A stretch of 64,000 nt of DNA from the NCBI RefSeq assembly GCF_013004645.1, contig NZ_JABEME010000001.1, positions 744,001-808,000 on the forward strand, read 5' to 3'. Below are positions 9,648-18,300 of this stretch, one piece after another. The position numbers and the translations under genes were made by a program. The number at the start of each line of letters is the position of its first letter. Positions within the stretch are counted from its first letter, which is position 1. The DNA is from Stenotrophomonas africana (GTDB taxonomy: Bacteria > Pseudomonadota > Gammaproteobacteria > Xanthomonadales > Xanthomonadaceae). Under the pieces are notes generated by a model, which saw nothing but the letters and a program-made list of their open reading frames with translations, was not told where the DNA came from and did no database searches.

Positions 9648-10171
9648 ACACCAAGTTCCTCCTCACCGCTGTGGCCACGCTGGCCCTGTCGGCCTGCGCC
9701 ACGGCCCCAAAGCCGCTGCAGGGACAGTTCAGCCTGGTCTCCCCGCGCGACTCGGTCGCCACCCAGCAGGTCGGTACGCCGGTCCGTTGGGGCGGTCGCA
9801 TCATCGAAACCAAGCCCGGCCAGGGCGAGACCTGCTTCCAGATCATCTCGCGCCCGCTCAATGGCAGTGGCCGTCCGAACACCACCTCGTCCGACGCCAG
9901 CGACGGCCGCTTCATCGCATGCCGTGCCGGCTTCTATGACCCGGCCGTGTTTGAGGCCGGCCGCGACGTAACCTTCATCGGCAAGATCGACGGCTACCAG
10001 AACACCCGCATCGGCGAGTACGACTACCGCCTGCCGAAGCTGTCGGCCGATGTGATCTACCTGTGGCCGGAACAACGCCAGGTCGACGTGGTGCCCTACC
10101 CCTATGGCCCGTGGGGCCCGGGCCCGTATGGCCCGTACTGGGGCGGCTACGGCCGTTGGGGCTGGTGGTGA
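9644..10171 (+). CDS. Slp-family outer membrane lipoprotein
   Basis: A 175-aa lipoprotein. The signal peptide ends in the lipobox LSAC (Cys at about residue 18), and a Slp-like beta domain follows (GTPVRWGGRIIETKPGQGETC). The C-terminus is an unusual Tyr/Gly/Pro/Trp tail (repeats of YGPWGPGPYGPYWGG). It overlaps the transglutaminase stop by 4 bp, so it is the last gene of the moxR operon. Slp is a starvation-inducible lipoprotein in E. coli; its role with the transglutaminase is unknown. Confidence 0.85.
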   Translation: MNTKFLLTAVATLALSACATAPKPLQGQFSLVSPRDSVATQQVGTPVRWGGRIIETKPGQGETCFQIISRPLNGSGRPNTTSSDASDGRFIACRAGFYDPAVFEAGRDVTFIGKIDGYQNTRIGEYDYRLPKLSADVIYLWPEQRQVDVVPYPYGPWGPGPYGPYWGGYGRWGWW

Positions 10172-10194
10172 TCACCGCCGCACAGGCGTGACGG

Positions 10195-10221
10195 AAAAGG
10201 CCGCCCTCGGGCGGCCTTTTT
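10195..10221 (+). terminator. Terminator of the moxR operon
   Basis: AAAAGGCCGCCC and GGGCGGCCTTTT form a near-perfect stem followed by T residues. The A/T arms make it usable in both directions, and it sits between the convergent slp and hinT genes. Confidence 0.85.
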
Positions 10222-10251
10222 GCATCCTGTGGATCCATGCGGTGCGCAGGC

Positions 10252-10611
10252 TCAACGCCCCGGGGTACCGAAGTGCCCCAGCGACGCACCAGCCAGCAGG
10301 TGCATGTGGATATGGAACACGGTCTGCCCGGCATCCTCGCGGCAGTTCATCACGATGCGGTAGCCGTCCTGAGCGAAGCCCTCGCGGCGCGCGTACTCGG
10401 CGGCAGCCAGCGCCAGCTTGCCGATAAGGTGCGCCTGCGACGGCTGCAGGTCGTCCAGGGTCGGGATGATCTCGTTCTTCGGAATGAACAGCACGTGCAC
10501 CGGCGCCTGCGGTGCGATGTCCTTGAAGCCGAGCACCTCGTCATCCTCGTAGACGATGGTGGCCGGGATCTCGCGACGGATGATCTTGCTGAAGAGGGTT
10601 TCGTTGCTCAT
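10252..10611 (-). CDS. hinT: HIT-family purine nucleoside phosphoramidase
   Basis: A 119-aa HIT protein. The histidine triad is HIHMHLL near residues 101-107, preceded by the nucleotide-binding region ETLFSKIIRREIPA at the N-terminus. HinT hydrolyses adenosine phosphoramidates and acyl-adenylates in the cytoplasm. I chose the ATG at 10611 because the next upstream ATG adds 18 residues that do not match the family. It lies downstream of recR on the same strand. Confidence 0.92.
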   Translation of the reverse strand: MSNETLFSKIIRREIPATIVYEDDEVLGFKDIAPQAPVHVLFIPKNEIIPTLDDLQPSQAHLIGKLALAAAEYARREGFAQDGYRIVMNCREDAGQTVFHIHMHLLAGASLGHFGTPGR

Positions 10612-10677
10612 GGTCGGCCTCGGCGGGGATGTCTCCCGCATTGTAGGCCGCGCACACCCGGACATGCCGGCCGTTGC

Positions 10678-11277
10678 TCAATCGCGGAATTCGCTGCGCG
10701 TCCCGAACGCGTGCGACAGCGTGCCGCGATCGACGTACTCCAGCTCTCCACCGAGCGGCAGGCCCTGCGCCAGGCGGCTGGGCTGCACCTTGCGTGCACG
10801 CGCCAGCTGCGCCAGGTAATGTGCGGTGGCTTCACCTTCGACGGTGGCACTGGTGGCGATGATCAGTTCCTGCACCTCGCCTTCGGCCAGGCGCCGCTCC
10901 AGCTGCTCCAGGCCCAGTTCGCGCGGGCCAATGCCATCGAGCGGCGACAGGCGGCCCTGTAGCACGAAGTAGACACCGCGGAAACCGGTGGCGTTTTCGA
11001 TGGCCAGGCGGTCGGCCGGCGATTCGACCACGCACAGCTGGCTGCGCTCGCGACTGCTGTTGGCACAGGTCGGGCACAGCTCGGTTTCGCTGAAATCGCG
11101 GCACTGCGCGCAGTGGCCGATTCGCTCCACCGCCAACGCCAGCACCTCGGCCAGGCGCTGGCCACCTTCGCGCTCGCGCTCGAGCAGGTGATAGGCCATG
11201 CGCTGCGCCGTCTTCTGGCCTACGCCAGGCAGCACCCGCAGTGCATCGATCAATTGTTCAAGCAGGGGTGCGGACAC
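10678..11277 (-). CDS. recR: Recombination mediator RecR
   Basis: A 199-aa RecR. It has the helix-hairpin-helix [18 protein letters not shown] at about 15-32, a C4 zinc finger (CAQC and CPTC) near 57-72, and a Toprim domain beginning [12 protein letters not shown]. RecR works with RecF/RecO to load RecA on gapped DNA. The GTG at 11277 gives the standard [14 protein letters not shown]-terminus. It belongs to the dnaX-ybaB-recR run, separated from ybaB by SMAG repeats. Confidence 0.95.
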   Translation of the reverse strand: MSAPLLEQLIDALRVLPGVGQKTAQRMAYHLLEREREGGQRLAEVLALAVERIGHCAQCRDFSETELCPTCANSSRERSQLCVVESPADRLAIENATGFRGVYFVLQGRLSPLDGIGPRELGLEQLERRLAEGEVQELIIATSATVEGEATAHYLAQLARARKVQPSRLAQGLPLGGELEYVDRGTLSHAFGTRSEFRD

Positions 11278-11296
11278 GGCGGCATGCTTTGATGGC

Positions 11297-11345
11297 GTCG
11301 AGCAGGCTCGACGGCTACGTGTAGAGTCGAGCCATGCTCGACTGA
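11297..11345. repeat. SMAG-like palindromes
   Basis: Two adjacent palindromes, GTCGAGCAGGCTCGAC and GTAGAGTCGAGCCATGCTC with its completing arm, lie between ybaB and recR. Confidence 0.65.
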
Positions 11346-11388
11346 GGGTTGCAGCGGGCGCCTGCAGCAACAGGCGCCCCGCCGAACA

Positions 11389-11709
11389 TCAGAACGGCAG
11401 CTTCATGCCCGGCGGCAGCTGCATGCCGGCGGTGGCCGAACCCATCTTCGACTTCGACTCGGCATCGATCTTGTTCGAGGCGTCGTTGAAAGCGGCGGCG
11501 ATCAGGTCTTCCAGCATCTCCGGGTCGCTGGCCAGCGACGGGTCGATGCGCACCTTGCGGCATTCCTTGGCGCCGGTCAGGGTCACGCTGACCATGCCGC
11601 CACCGGCGCTGCCGGTCACTTCGATCCTGGCGATTTCTTCCTGGGCCTTCTGCAGGTTTTCCTGCATCTTCTGGGCCTGCTGCATCAGTTGGGCGATGTT
11701 TCCGCGCAT
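11389..11709 (-). CDS. ybaB: YbaB/EbfC nucleoid-associated protein
   Basis: A 106-aa small DNA-binding protein: an N-terminal helix rich in Gln and Lys ([19 protein letters not shown]), a beta sheet ([16 protein letters not shown]), then LIAAAFNDA. It forms dimers that bind the nucleoid. Its ATG is 6 bp after the dnaX stop, the conserved dnaX-ybaB-recR arrangement. Confidence 0.96.
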   Translation of the reverse strand: MRGNIAQLMQQAQKMQENLQKAQEEIARIEVTGSAGGGMVSVTLTGAKECRKVRIDPSLASDPEMLEDLIAAAFNDASNKIDAESKSKMGSATAGMQLPPGMKLPF

Positions 11710-11715
11710 GGTGTC

Positions 11716-13752
11716 TTACTCGTCAAAAGAACGGATGGAATCGGAAACAACCCGGGCACCGTGCTGTTGGATCAGCACCTGCACTTCCGGATCGTCCATG
11801 AAAACAGCCTCTGCCACCTGCTGCCGCTCGCCACGCTGGCGATCGGCACGCTGGTGCAGGGTCTCGGCCGGAACGTGCTCGGTCTCCACGGTCTCGACCA
11901 CGATCTTCGGCGCCTGGCCGAGGGCCTTCTCCAGCATCTCCCCCAGGGCGGCCAGCGCGCGCTCCGAGCGCAGGTATTCAAATCCGGGCGAAAGGCCCAG
12001 TTTCAAGGTCCCGTGCTGGCAACTGATGAAGGCAGCGTTGGCCGCCAGCTGCCGCGACGGGCCGCTCAGGCCACTGTTGGCGACCAGATCCAGCCAGTCC
12101 TCGGCACTGGCCAGATCGCTGACACCTTCCAGCGGCGCAGTCTCCTGCACTGGCGCGGGCTCGGCCGGCGCGATGGCAATGCCTTCGGTGCGGAACGGGC
12201 GCTCGGACGGTGCAGGCTCGCTGGGAGCCGCGACGGGAGCTGGCGGTTCATGCCAGGGCGCCACCATGGCGGCGTCCGGCCCAGCCATCTCGGCTGCTAG
12301 AGCCTGGTCACGCGCCTCTGCTTCGTCAGTGGCCCACGGCGGCAGGTCGTCGCCCGCTTCTGCTTCAACGGACGGCGGCGCTGCGACTCCGGCCTTCACC
12401 GGCGGCGGTGACACCGGCTCTTCCACCGGAACCGGCTCGGGCTCCGGCGTCGGCTCAGGATCGGGTTGCGGGACCGGCTCAGGTTCGGGTTCAGGTTCGC
12501 GCGGCGCGGCCTGCACCGGAGCGGCCACCTGCGCCGCCACAGCCGGGCTTGCCGAAGCGGCGGCAGTCGCCGGCGTCGCTTCGTGGGTACCCGCACCGCT
12601 GCCATCACCGGCAGCATGGCCGCCCGGCACATTGCCTGCACCCTCCACCGACTTTGGCACCGCCGGGACCGCCGTGGCCGGACGGAAAGCCAGCATGCGC
12701 AGCACGGCCATTTCAAAGCCCGCGCGCGGGCTCGGCGCCAACGGCAGGTCACGGCGGCCGTTCAAGGCCATCTGGTACCAGAGCTGCACCACTTCCGGGC
12801 GCAGGCGTTCGGCGAATGCTGCGGCATCCAGGCCTTCGGCAACCGCCGCGGCACCCGGTACCAGCTGCTGCACCTGGATGCGGTGCAGGCCTTCGGCCAG
12901 CGCTTCCAGCACGCCACTCCAGTCCGGCGAGAATTCGGCCAGCGCGGCCACCACCTGCAGCAGGCGCGGGCCATCGCCGTCAGCCAGCGCATCGAGCATC
13001 GCCGCCACCTGGGTGCGATCGACCGTGCCCAGCATGGTGCGCACCACGTCCTCGCGCAGCGCGCCGCCGGCATAGGCAATCGCCTGGTCCAGCAGCGACA
13101 GGCCGTCGCGCAGGCTACCGTCAGCGGCCTTGGCCAGCTGCACGATGGCGCTGCCGTCGGCTTCGATCTCCTCGGCCGCCAGGATGCGGGTCATCTGGCC
13201 CTGGATCTGGTCTTCGTCCAGGCGCTTGAGATTGAACTGCAGGCAGCGGCTGAGCACGGTGACCGGCAGCTTCTGCGGATCGGTGGTGGCCAGCAGGAAC
13301 TTCACGTGCTCCGGCGGTTCTTCCAGCGTCTTCAGCAGTGCGTTGAACGCCGCCTTGGACAGCATGTGCACTTCGTCGATCAGGTAGACCTTGTACTTGC
13401 CACGCGAGGGCATGTACTGCGCGTTCTCGATCACTTCACGCACGTCATCCACACCGGTGTTGGACGCGGCGTCGATTTCCAGCAGGTCGATGTAGCGGCC
13501 GGCGTCGATGTCCAGGCAGGCCGCGCACTGGCCGCACGGGTCGGCGCTGGTGCCCTGCTCGCAGTTCAGCGACTTGGCGAAGATACGCGCGATGGTGGTC
13601 TTGCCCACGCCGCGGGTGCCGGTGAACAGGAACGCGTGGTGGACCCGGCCGCTGTCCAGCGCATTGCTGAGCGCACGGACCACGTGTTCCTGGCCCACCA
13701 GCTCGGCAAAACGCTTCGGACGCCACTTGCGGGCAAGGACGAGATAGGACAT
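11716..13752 (-). CDS. dnaX: DNA polymerase III subunit tau
   Basis: A 678-aa clamp-loader ATPase. Walker A is GTRGVGKT at residues 45-52, four zinc-binding cysteines lie at about 64, 73, 76 and 79, Walker B is LIDEVH, and SRC is in LSRCLQF. Domains I-III are followed by a long Pro/Glu/Ala-rich linker (about 400-540) and a C-terminal tau domain. I saw no clear A-rich slippery site like the E. coli gamma frameshift signal. MSYLVLARKWRP is the family N-terminus; the open frame upstream overlaps the tRNA-Ser promoter side. Confidence 0.96.
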   Translation of the reverse strand: MSYLVLARKWRPKRFAELVGQEHVVRALSNALDSGRVHHAFLFTGTRGVGKTTIARIFAKSLNCEQGTSADPCGQCAACLDIDAGRYIDLLEIDAASNTGVDDVREVIENAQYMPSRGKYKVYLIDEVHMLSKAAFNALLKTLEEPPEHVKFLLATTDPQKLPVTVLSRCLQFNLKRLDEDQIQGQMTRILAAEEIEADGSAIVQLAKAADGSLRDGLSLLDQAIAYAGGALREDVVRTMLGTVDRTQVAAMLDALADGDGPRLLQVVAALAEFSPDWSGVLEALAEGLHRIQVQQLVPGAAAVAEGLDAAAFAERLRPEVVQLWYQMALNGRRDLPLAPSPRAGFEMAVLRMLAFRPATAVPAVPKSVEGAGNVPGGHAAGDGSGAGTHEATPATAAASASPAVAAQVAAPVQAAPREPEPEPEPVPQPDPEPTPEPEPVPVEEPVSPPPVKAGVAAPPSVEAEAGDDLPPWATDEAEARDQALAAEMAGPDAAMVAPWHEPPAPVAAPSEPAPSERPFRTEGIAIAPAEPAPVQETAPLEGVSDLASAEDWLDLVANSGLSGPSRQLAANAAFISCQHGTLKLGLSPGFEYLRSERALAALGEMLEKALGQAPKIVVETVETEHVPAETLHQRADRQRGERQQVAEAVFMDDPEVQVLIQQHGARVVSDSIRSFDE

Positions 13753-13914
13753 CAGGCCACCGTTTTCCATCGGATGTTCCATTGTGCCATGCCTGTCCAG
13801 CCCCCTCGCCTTCGGCACAGCTTTCGCAGGTTCCTGGCCGGGGTGCTTGTGAAGTGCCGCGCAGCCCGCTAGAATCTGCGCCCCTGCTGAGGCGTTTGCC
13901 GATGGCAGGGATCC

Positions 13915-14007
13915 GGAGAGGTGTCCGAGTGGTTGAAGGAGCACGCCTGGAAAGTGTGTAAGCGTCTAAACCGCGCTTCGGGGGTTCGAATCCCCCTCTC
14001 TCCGCCA
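13915..14007 (+). tRNA. tRNA-Ser(GGA)
   Basis: A 93-nt class II tRNA: acceptor GGAGAGG pairs with CCTCTCC, the anticodon loop is CTGGAAA with anticodon GGA, there is a long variable arm, the T arm is GGGGGTTCGAATCCCCC, and CCA is encoded. It shares its 3' end with tRNA-Ser(CGA) at 40088-40178. Confidence 0.96.
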
Positions 14008-14018
14008 GATAAATGAAG

Positions 14019-14045
14019 AAGCCGCCCAATGGGCGGCTTTTTTAT
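14019..14045 (+). terminator. Terminator of tRNA-Ser(GGA)
   Basis: The stem AAGCCGCCC / GGGCGGCTT has a 3-base loop and is followed by TTTTTATT, 12 bp after the tRNA CCA. Confidence 0.9.
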
Positions 14046-14134
14046 TTGGCTGGCGGTACTACCGAACTGAACAGGCCCTGCCGCCGGGGCAGCTCCAACG
14101 GTCCGCCCGGCGACAGCGCGCGATCCGCTGCGAG

Positions 14135-14545
14135 TCACCTGTGCCGGAGCAGTCCCCGCACGCAGACGCCGACGAACGCCAGCCCCAGCAGCATCCACAC
14201 GACCGTCATTCCCCACAGCGCACCGAACGTATCCAGGACCGGCTCCAGGCGCGGTTGCGCCGGATCGTACAGCACGCGTACCGGCTGTCCAGGCTCATAG
14301 CCGAAGATCATGCCGCCCTGCGGGTAAGAGACGCGTTGGCCGCTCGCGGTGGTGAACGCGATCTGCGGATGCGATCCGCCCGCGTTCAGGCGCTCGACCT
14401 GGCCATCGACGGCCTGCGCGATCTGCAGGAACTCAAGGCGATGTGTCACTTCGAAGGCGGCCACGGCAAGGATCAACAGCCCCACCGCGCCAAACAGCAG
14501 ACTGCGCATGACCTGGGCGGTCCGGGAAAGAGAAGGGTCGGGCAT
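14135..14545 (-). CDS. DUF3592-type membrane protein
   Basis: A 136-aa protein with a transmembrane helix near residues 13-33, an extracytoplasmic DUF3592-like domain (VSYPQGGMIFGYEPGQPVRVLYDPAQPRLEP), and a second helix near 108-130. The pattern of a short beta domain between two helices is typical of DUF3592; function is unknown. A shorter start at an internal Met (MRSLLFG) is possible. Confidence 0.65.
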   Translation of the reverse strand: MPDPSLSRTAQVMRSLLFGAVGLLILAVAAFEVTHRLEFLQIAQAVDGQVERLNAGGSHPQIAFTTASGQRVSYPQGGMIFGYEPGQPVRVLYDPAQPRLEPVLDTFGALWGMTVVWMLLGLAFVGVCVRGLLRHR

Positions 14546-14884
14546 CGCTCGGCAGCTCCGTTGCAGGCAGGAAGACGAATGGGGCCGGCGGATCCTGCCG
14601 CGCGGTCAGTCCCACGTGTCGAAAGCATAGCCCAGAAGCCGCCGCGCCCCGCTGCACGCCATCGCGGCCGCATGCGCCTCGCCACTGACGCACCCGCCTG
14701 GTACAGGCGCCTGTGTTCCGCACAGTCATTCGAGTTGGGCGAAATCATCCGTGAGAAGATCGACTCCGCTCCACGCACCTTGGAACACTTCGGCGCCCCC
14801 TACGGCCTCGTCGTGCGATACCCACTCGAGAAGGACAACGTCTGGACGGTTGAACTGCGCCCGGGCAACGCCATGGCATTTCCC
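14546..14884. other. Divergent intergenic region, no confident gene
   Basis: This lies between the DUF3592 gene and the GNAT gene. The plus frame that enters the GNAT gene stays open across it and shows GC-rich third positions after about 14700, so a short upstream gene fragment or an N-terminal extension of the GNAT is possible. I see no convincing start or ribosome-binding site. Confidence 0.4.
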
Positions 14885-15328
14885 ATGAACCTCCGCCTCT
14901 ACCGCCCCGCCGATGCCAGCGCCTGCCTGTCGATTTTCGACAGCAACGTGCCCACCTACTTCGCGCCCGAAGAGCGCAGCGACTTTGAGCACTTTCTGCA
15001 AGAACAGGCCTTGCACTGTGCATTCCAGGTCATCGAGCGAGATGGCAGCATCGTGGCCTGTGGCGGCCTGTCGCGACGCGGCGACGGCAGTGCGGGTTTC
15101 TGCTGGGGCATGGTGCAGCGCGCGCTGCACCGGCATGGACTTGGCCGGGAACTGGCGCTGGCACGCCTGCGCCAGGCTGAAGCGGATCCCTCGATCAAGC
15201 GCATCGCGCTCAGCACCAGCCAGCACACCCAGGGCTTCTATGCCGGCCTGGGCTTCCAGGTGACGCGGATCGTGCCCGATGGCCACGGCGCCGGGATCGA
15301 TGCCGTGGAGATGGAGCGGAGGTTCTAG
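14885..15328 (+). CDS. GNAT-family N-acetyltransferase
   Basis: A 147-aa GNAT. It begins NLRLYRPADASACLSIF and carries the acetyl-CoA loop region GMVQRALHRHGLGRELALAR (a Q/RxxGxG/A-like motif near 88-98), then FYAGLGFQVT. The substrate is not predictable. Start MNLRLYRP at 14885 fits the domain; MAFPMNL at 14873 is an alternative. Confidence 0.8.
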   Translation: MNLRLYRPADASACLSIFDSNVPTYFAPEERSDFEHFLQEQALHCAFQVIERDGSIVACGGLSRRGDGSAGFCWGMVQRALHRHGLGRELALARLRQAEADPSIKRIALSTSQHTQGFYAGLGFQVTRIVPDGHGAGIDAVEMERRF

Positions 15329-15382
15329 CCCTCCGCCCCGCCCTGGATCCGCAGGCGTGGATCCAACGTCGCCCCACTCTCC

Positions 15383-18300
15383 TCAGAAGCCCACGCGCAG
15401 GTTGATCTGCCCGCCCACGTCGCGGCGGCCATCGCCATGCTGGCCCTGCACGAACATCGACAGCTGGCTGTTGCGGCCGAGGCCCACCGCCACGCCCACC
15501 TGGCTGACCAGCGCATTGCGTGCCATCACCGCGCTGTAGACGTCGAAGGCATTGCCACCCACCGCGAAGCGGTTGCGGCTGGCCACATCGGTATCACCCG
15601 ATGCATGCTGCCAGCCCAGGCCAACCGTCAGCTGCGCCGGGAAGCGCTCGCCGCTGCCCACGTCCCAACGGCCGCGCACGCCCACGGTGCTGACATTGAG
15701 CGTGTCCTTGCCGCCTTCCAGCACCAGCGCTGCAGTGCCGCCCTGCTCCACCGCACGATCGCTGTCGACCCAGTGCTTGGTGAACTGCACATACGGCTGC
15801 AGTTGGGTCTTGCCATGGGTCCAGGTCCAGCTGCCCTCCACCTGCGCGATGGTCACATCCGAATCCTGGCGGCTGTACAGGGTCTGCCCCAGCAGCGGCA
15901 CTTCACGCGTGGTGCGCGTGCGGTAATCACCGCGCGACACGCTGCCACCCACCGCAAAGCCGTTGTTCCATTGGCCCTGCGCATACAGGCCGAACGTATT
16001 GCCGCGCAGGCGGGCCCTCGAGCTGCGATCGTAAAGGCGCGTATCCAGCCGCTCGTTGCCTGCGGCCGCACCCAGCACCACATGTTCCCCCAGCTGCCAG
16101 TCCACACCCGCCATCAGCGCATTGCGGTTGGAGCGGATGTCGTCGCCGTTGCCGTCGCCATCCTGCTTGAACACCTTGCCACTGCCGGCCAGCCAGGCCG
16201 AGGCACGCTCGCCACGCACGGTCGGCAGTTCGCTGCCGAGACGTTGGCGGATGCCTTCTTCCAGATAGTTGTCATACAGCAGCACCGCGCGGCTGGCCGC
16301 ATGCACTTCACCGGACAGCTGGTCGAATGCGCTACGCGCGGTACCGGCGTCATACATCAGCACCGTGTTGTACAGGCCCAGCGCCGGTCCACTCTGCGGC
16401 AGGCTGTCCAGCGCCGCGGCCGTGTTGTACTGGTTGCGCGTGTTGGCCACCGTGGTGAACGCCGCGGTCTGCGCCACGTCGATCTGCAGGTTGGCCGTGT
16501 TCGCGGTATAGACCGGGGTGATGGTCAGGAAGGCCGACGGTGTGGTCGCCGAGGCGAACTGCCCGCTCACGCCACCACCCGCATTGATCACGGTGTACTG
16601 CTGTCCCTGCTGGTAGCTGGTGCTCGGCGAGATGGTGTTCACCTTTACGGTGCTGCCACCCACGTTCGCGCTGCCGCCCACCTGTACCGTATCGCTGCCG
16701 GTAGCGCCCAGATCGATGCCCAGCGTGCTGCCCGGCGACAGGGTCAGGTTGCCGCCCACTGTGATCGTGCCGGTGCCATTGCCCGCACCGCTGCCGTTGC
16801 CCGGGCCATTCCCCGGCGACAGCACACCACCGCTGGATACCGTCACACCACCGCCAGTGCCCCCGATGGTGCCGGTGCCGGACAGCGTGGTGCCGCTGCC
16901 GATGGTCCACTGGCCGCCGATGTTGCCGGTGACATTCAGGCCACCGCCGGTGACCTGGCCGGTACCGCTGAAACCACCGCTGTTGCCGCCGAGGTTCAGG
17001 CTGCCCGGACCGGCCTGCACGATGCTGCCGCCGCCGCTGATGGAGCCGCCCAGAGTGGTGGTGCCACCGGTGTTGATCACCAGGCCACCGTTGTTGGTGA
17101 TGTTGCCTGTGATCGAGCCGCTGGCGCCGCCGTTGCCGACCTGCACCGTGCCACCCGCATTGATGGTGGTGCCGCCGGTGTAGGTGTTGTTGCCGGTCAG
17201 CGTGAGGGTGCCGTTGCCGGCCTGGGTCAGGCCACCGCTGCCACTGATGGTGCCGGCGACGGTGGTGTTGCCACCCACGTTGAACACCAGGCTGCCGTTG
17301 TTGCTGACGTTGCCGGCGATCGCACCGCTGGCGCCGCCAGCGCCAACCTGCAACGTGCCGCCGGTGTTGATGGTGGTGCCACCGGTATAGGTGTTGTTGC
17401 CGCCCAGGATCAACGTGCCGCTACCGGCCTGGGTCAGGCCACCGCTGCCGCTGATGGCGCCACCGACCGTGGTATTGCCGGCCACGTTGAACACCAGATT
17501 GCCGTTGTTGGTGACGCTGCCACCGATCGCACCGGTCGCGCCGCCATTGCCCACCTGCAGGGTACCGCCCGCGTTGATCGTGGTCGGCCCGGTGTAGGTG
17601 TTGTTGCCGGTCACGGTCAGTGTGCCGCTGCCGGCCTGGGTCAGGCCGCCGCTGCCGCTGATGGTGCCGCCCAGCGTGGTGTTACCGGCCACGTTGGACA
17701 CCAGCGAACCGTTGTTGGTGATGTCACCGACGATCGACCCCGTCGCACCGCCATTGCCCAGCTGCAGCGTGCCGCCGGCGTTGATGGTGGTACCGCCGGT
17801 GTAGGTGTTGGTGCCAGTCAGCAGCAGCGTACCGCTGCCGGCCTGGGTCAGGCCGCCACTTCCACTGATGGTGCCGCCCAGCGCGGTGTTGCCGGCCACG
17901 TTGGAAATCAACGCACCATTGTTGGTGATGTCACCGGCGATAGCGCCGGTTGCCCCGCCGTTGCCGACCTGCAGCGTACCGCCGGTATTGATGGTAGTGC
18001 CACCGGTGTAGGTGTTGTTGCCGACCAGGGTCAGCACGCCGGTACCGGCCTGGGTCAGGCCACCGCTGCCGCTGATCGCGCCACCGACCGTGGTGTTGCC
18101 GCCCACGTTGAATATCAGGCTGCCGTTGTTGGCAACGTTGCCGGTGATCGCACCGGTCGCACCGCCATTGCCCACCTGCAGGGTGCCACCGGCATTGATG
18201 GTGGTGCCGCCGGTATAGGTGTTGTTGCCGGTCAGGGTCAGCGTGCCGGCACCGGCCTGGGTCAGGCCGCCACTGCCGCTGATGGTGCCGCCCAGCGTGG

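Noticed and set aside
13445..14029. Minus-strand frame containing AERGGFEPPKRGLDAYTL
   Set aside because: It reads the antisense of tRNA-Ser(GGA) and then the wrong frame of dnaX.
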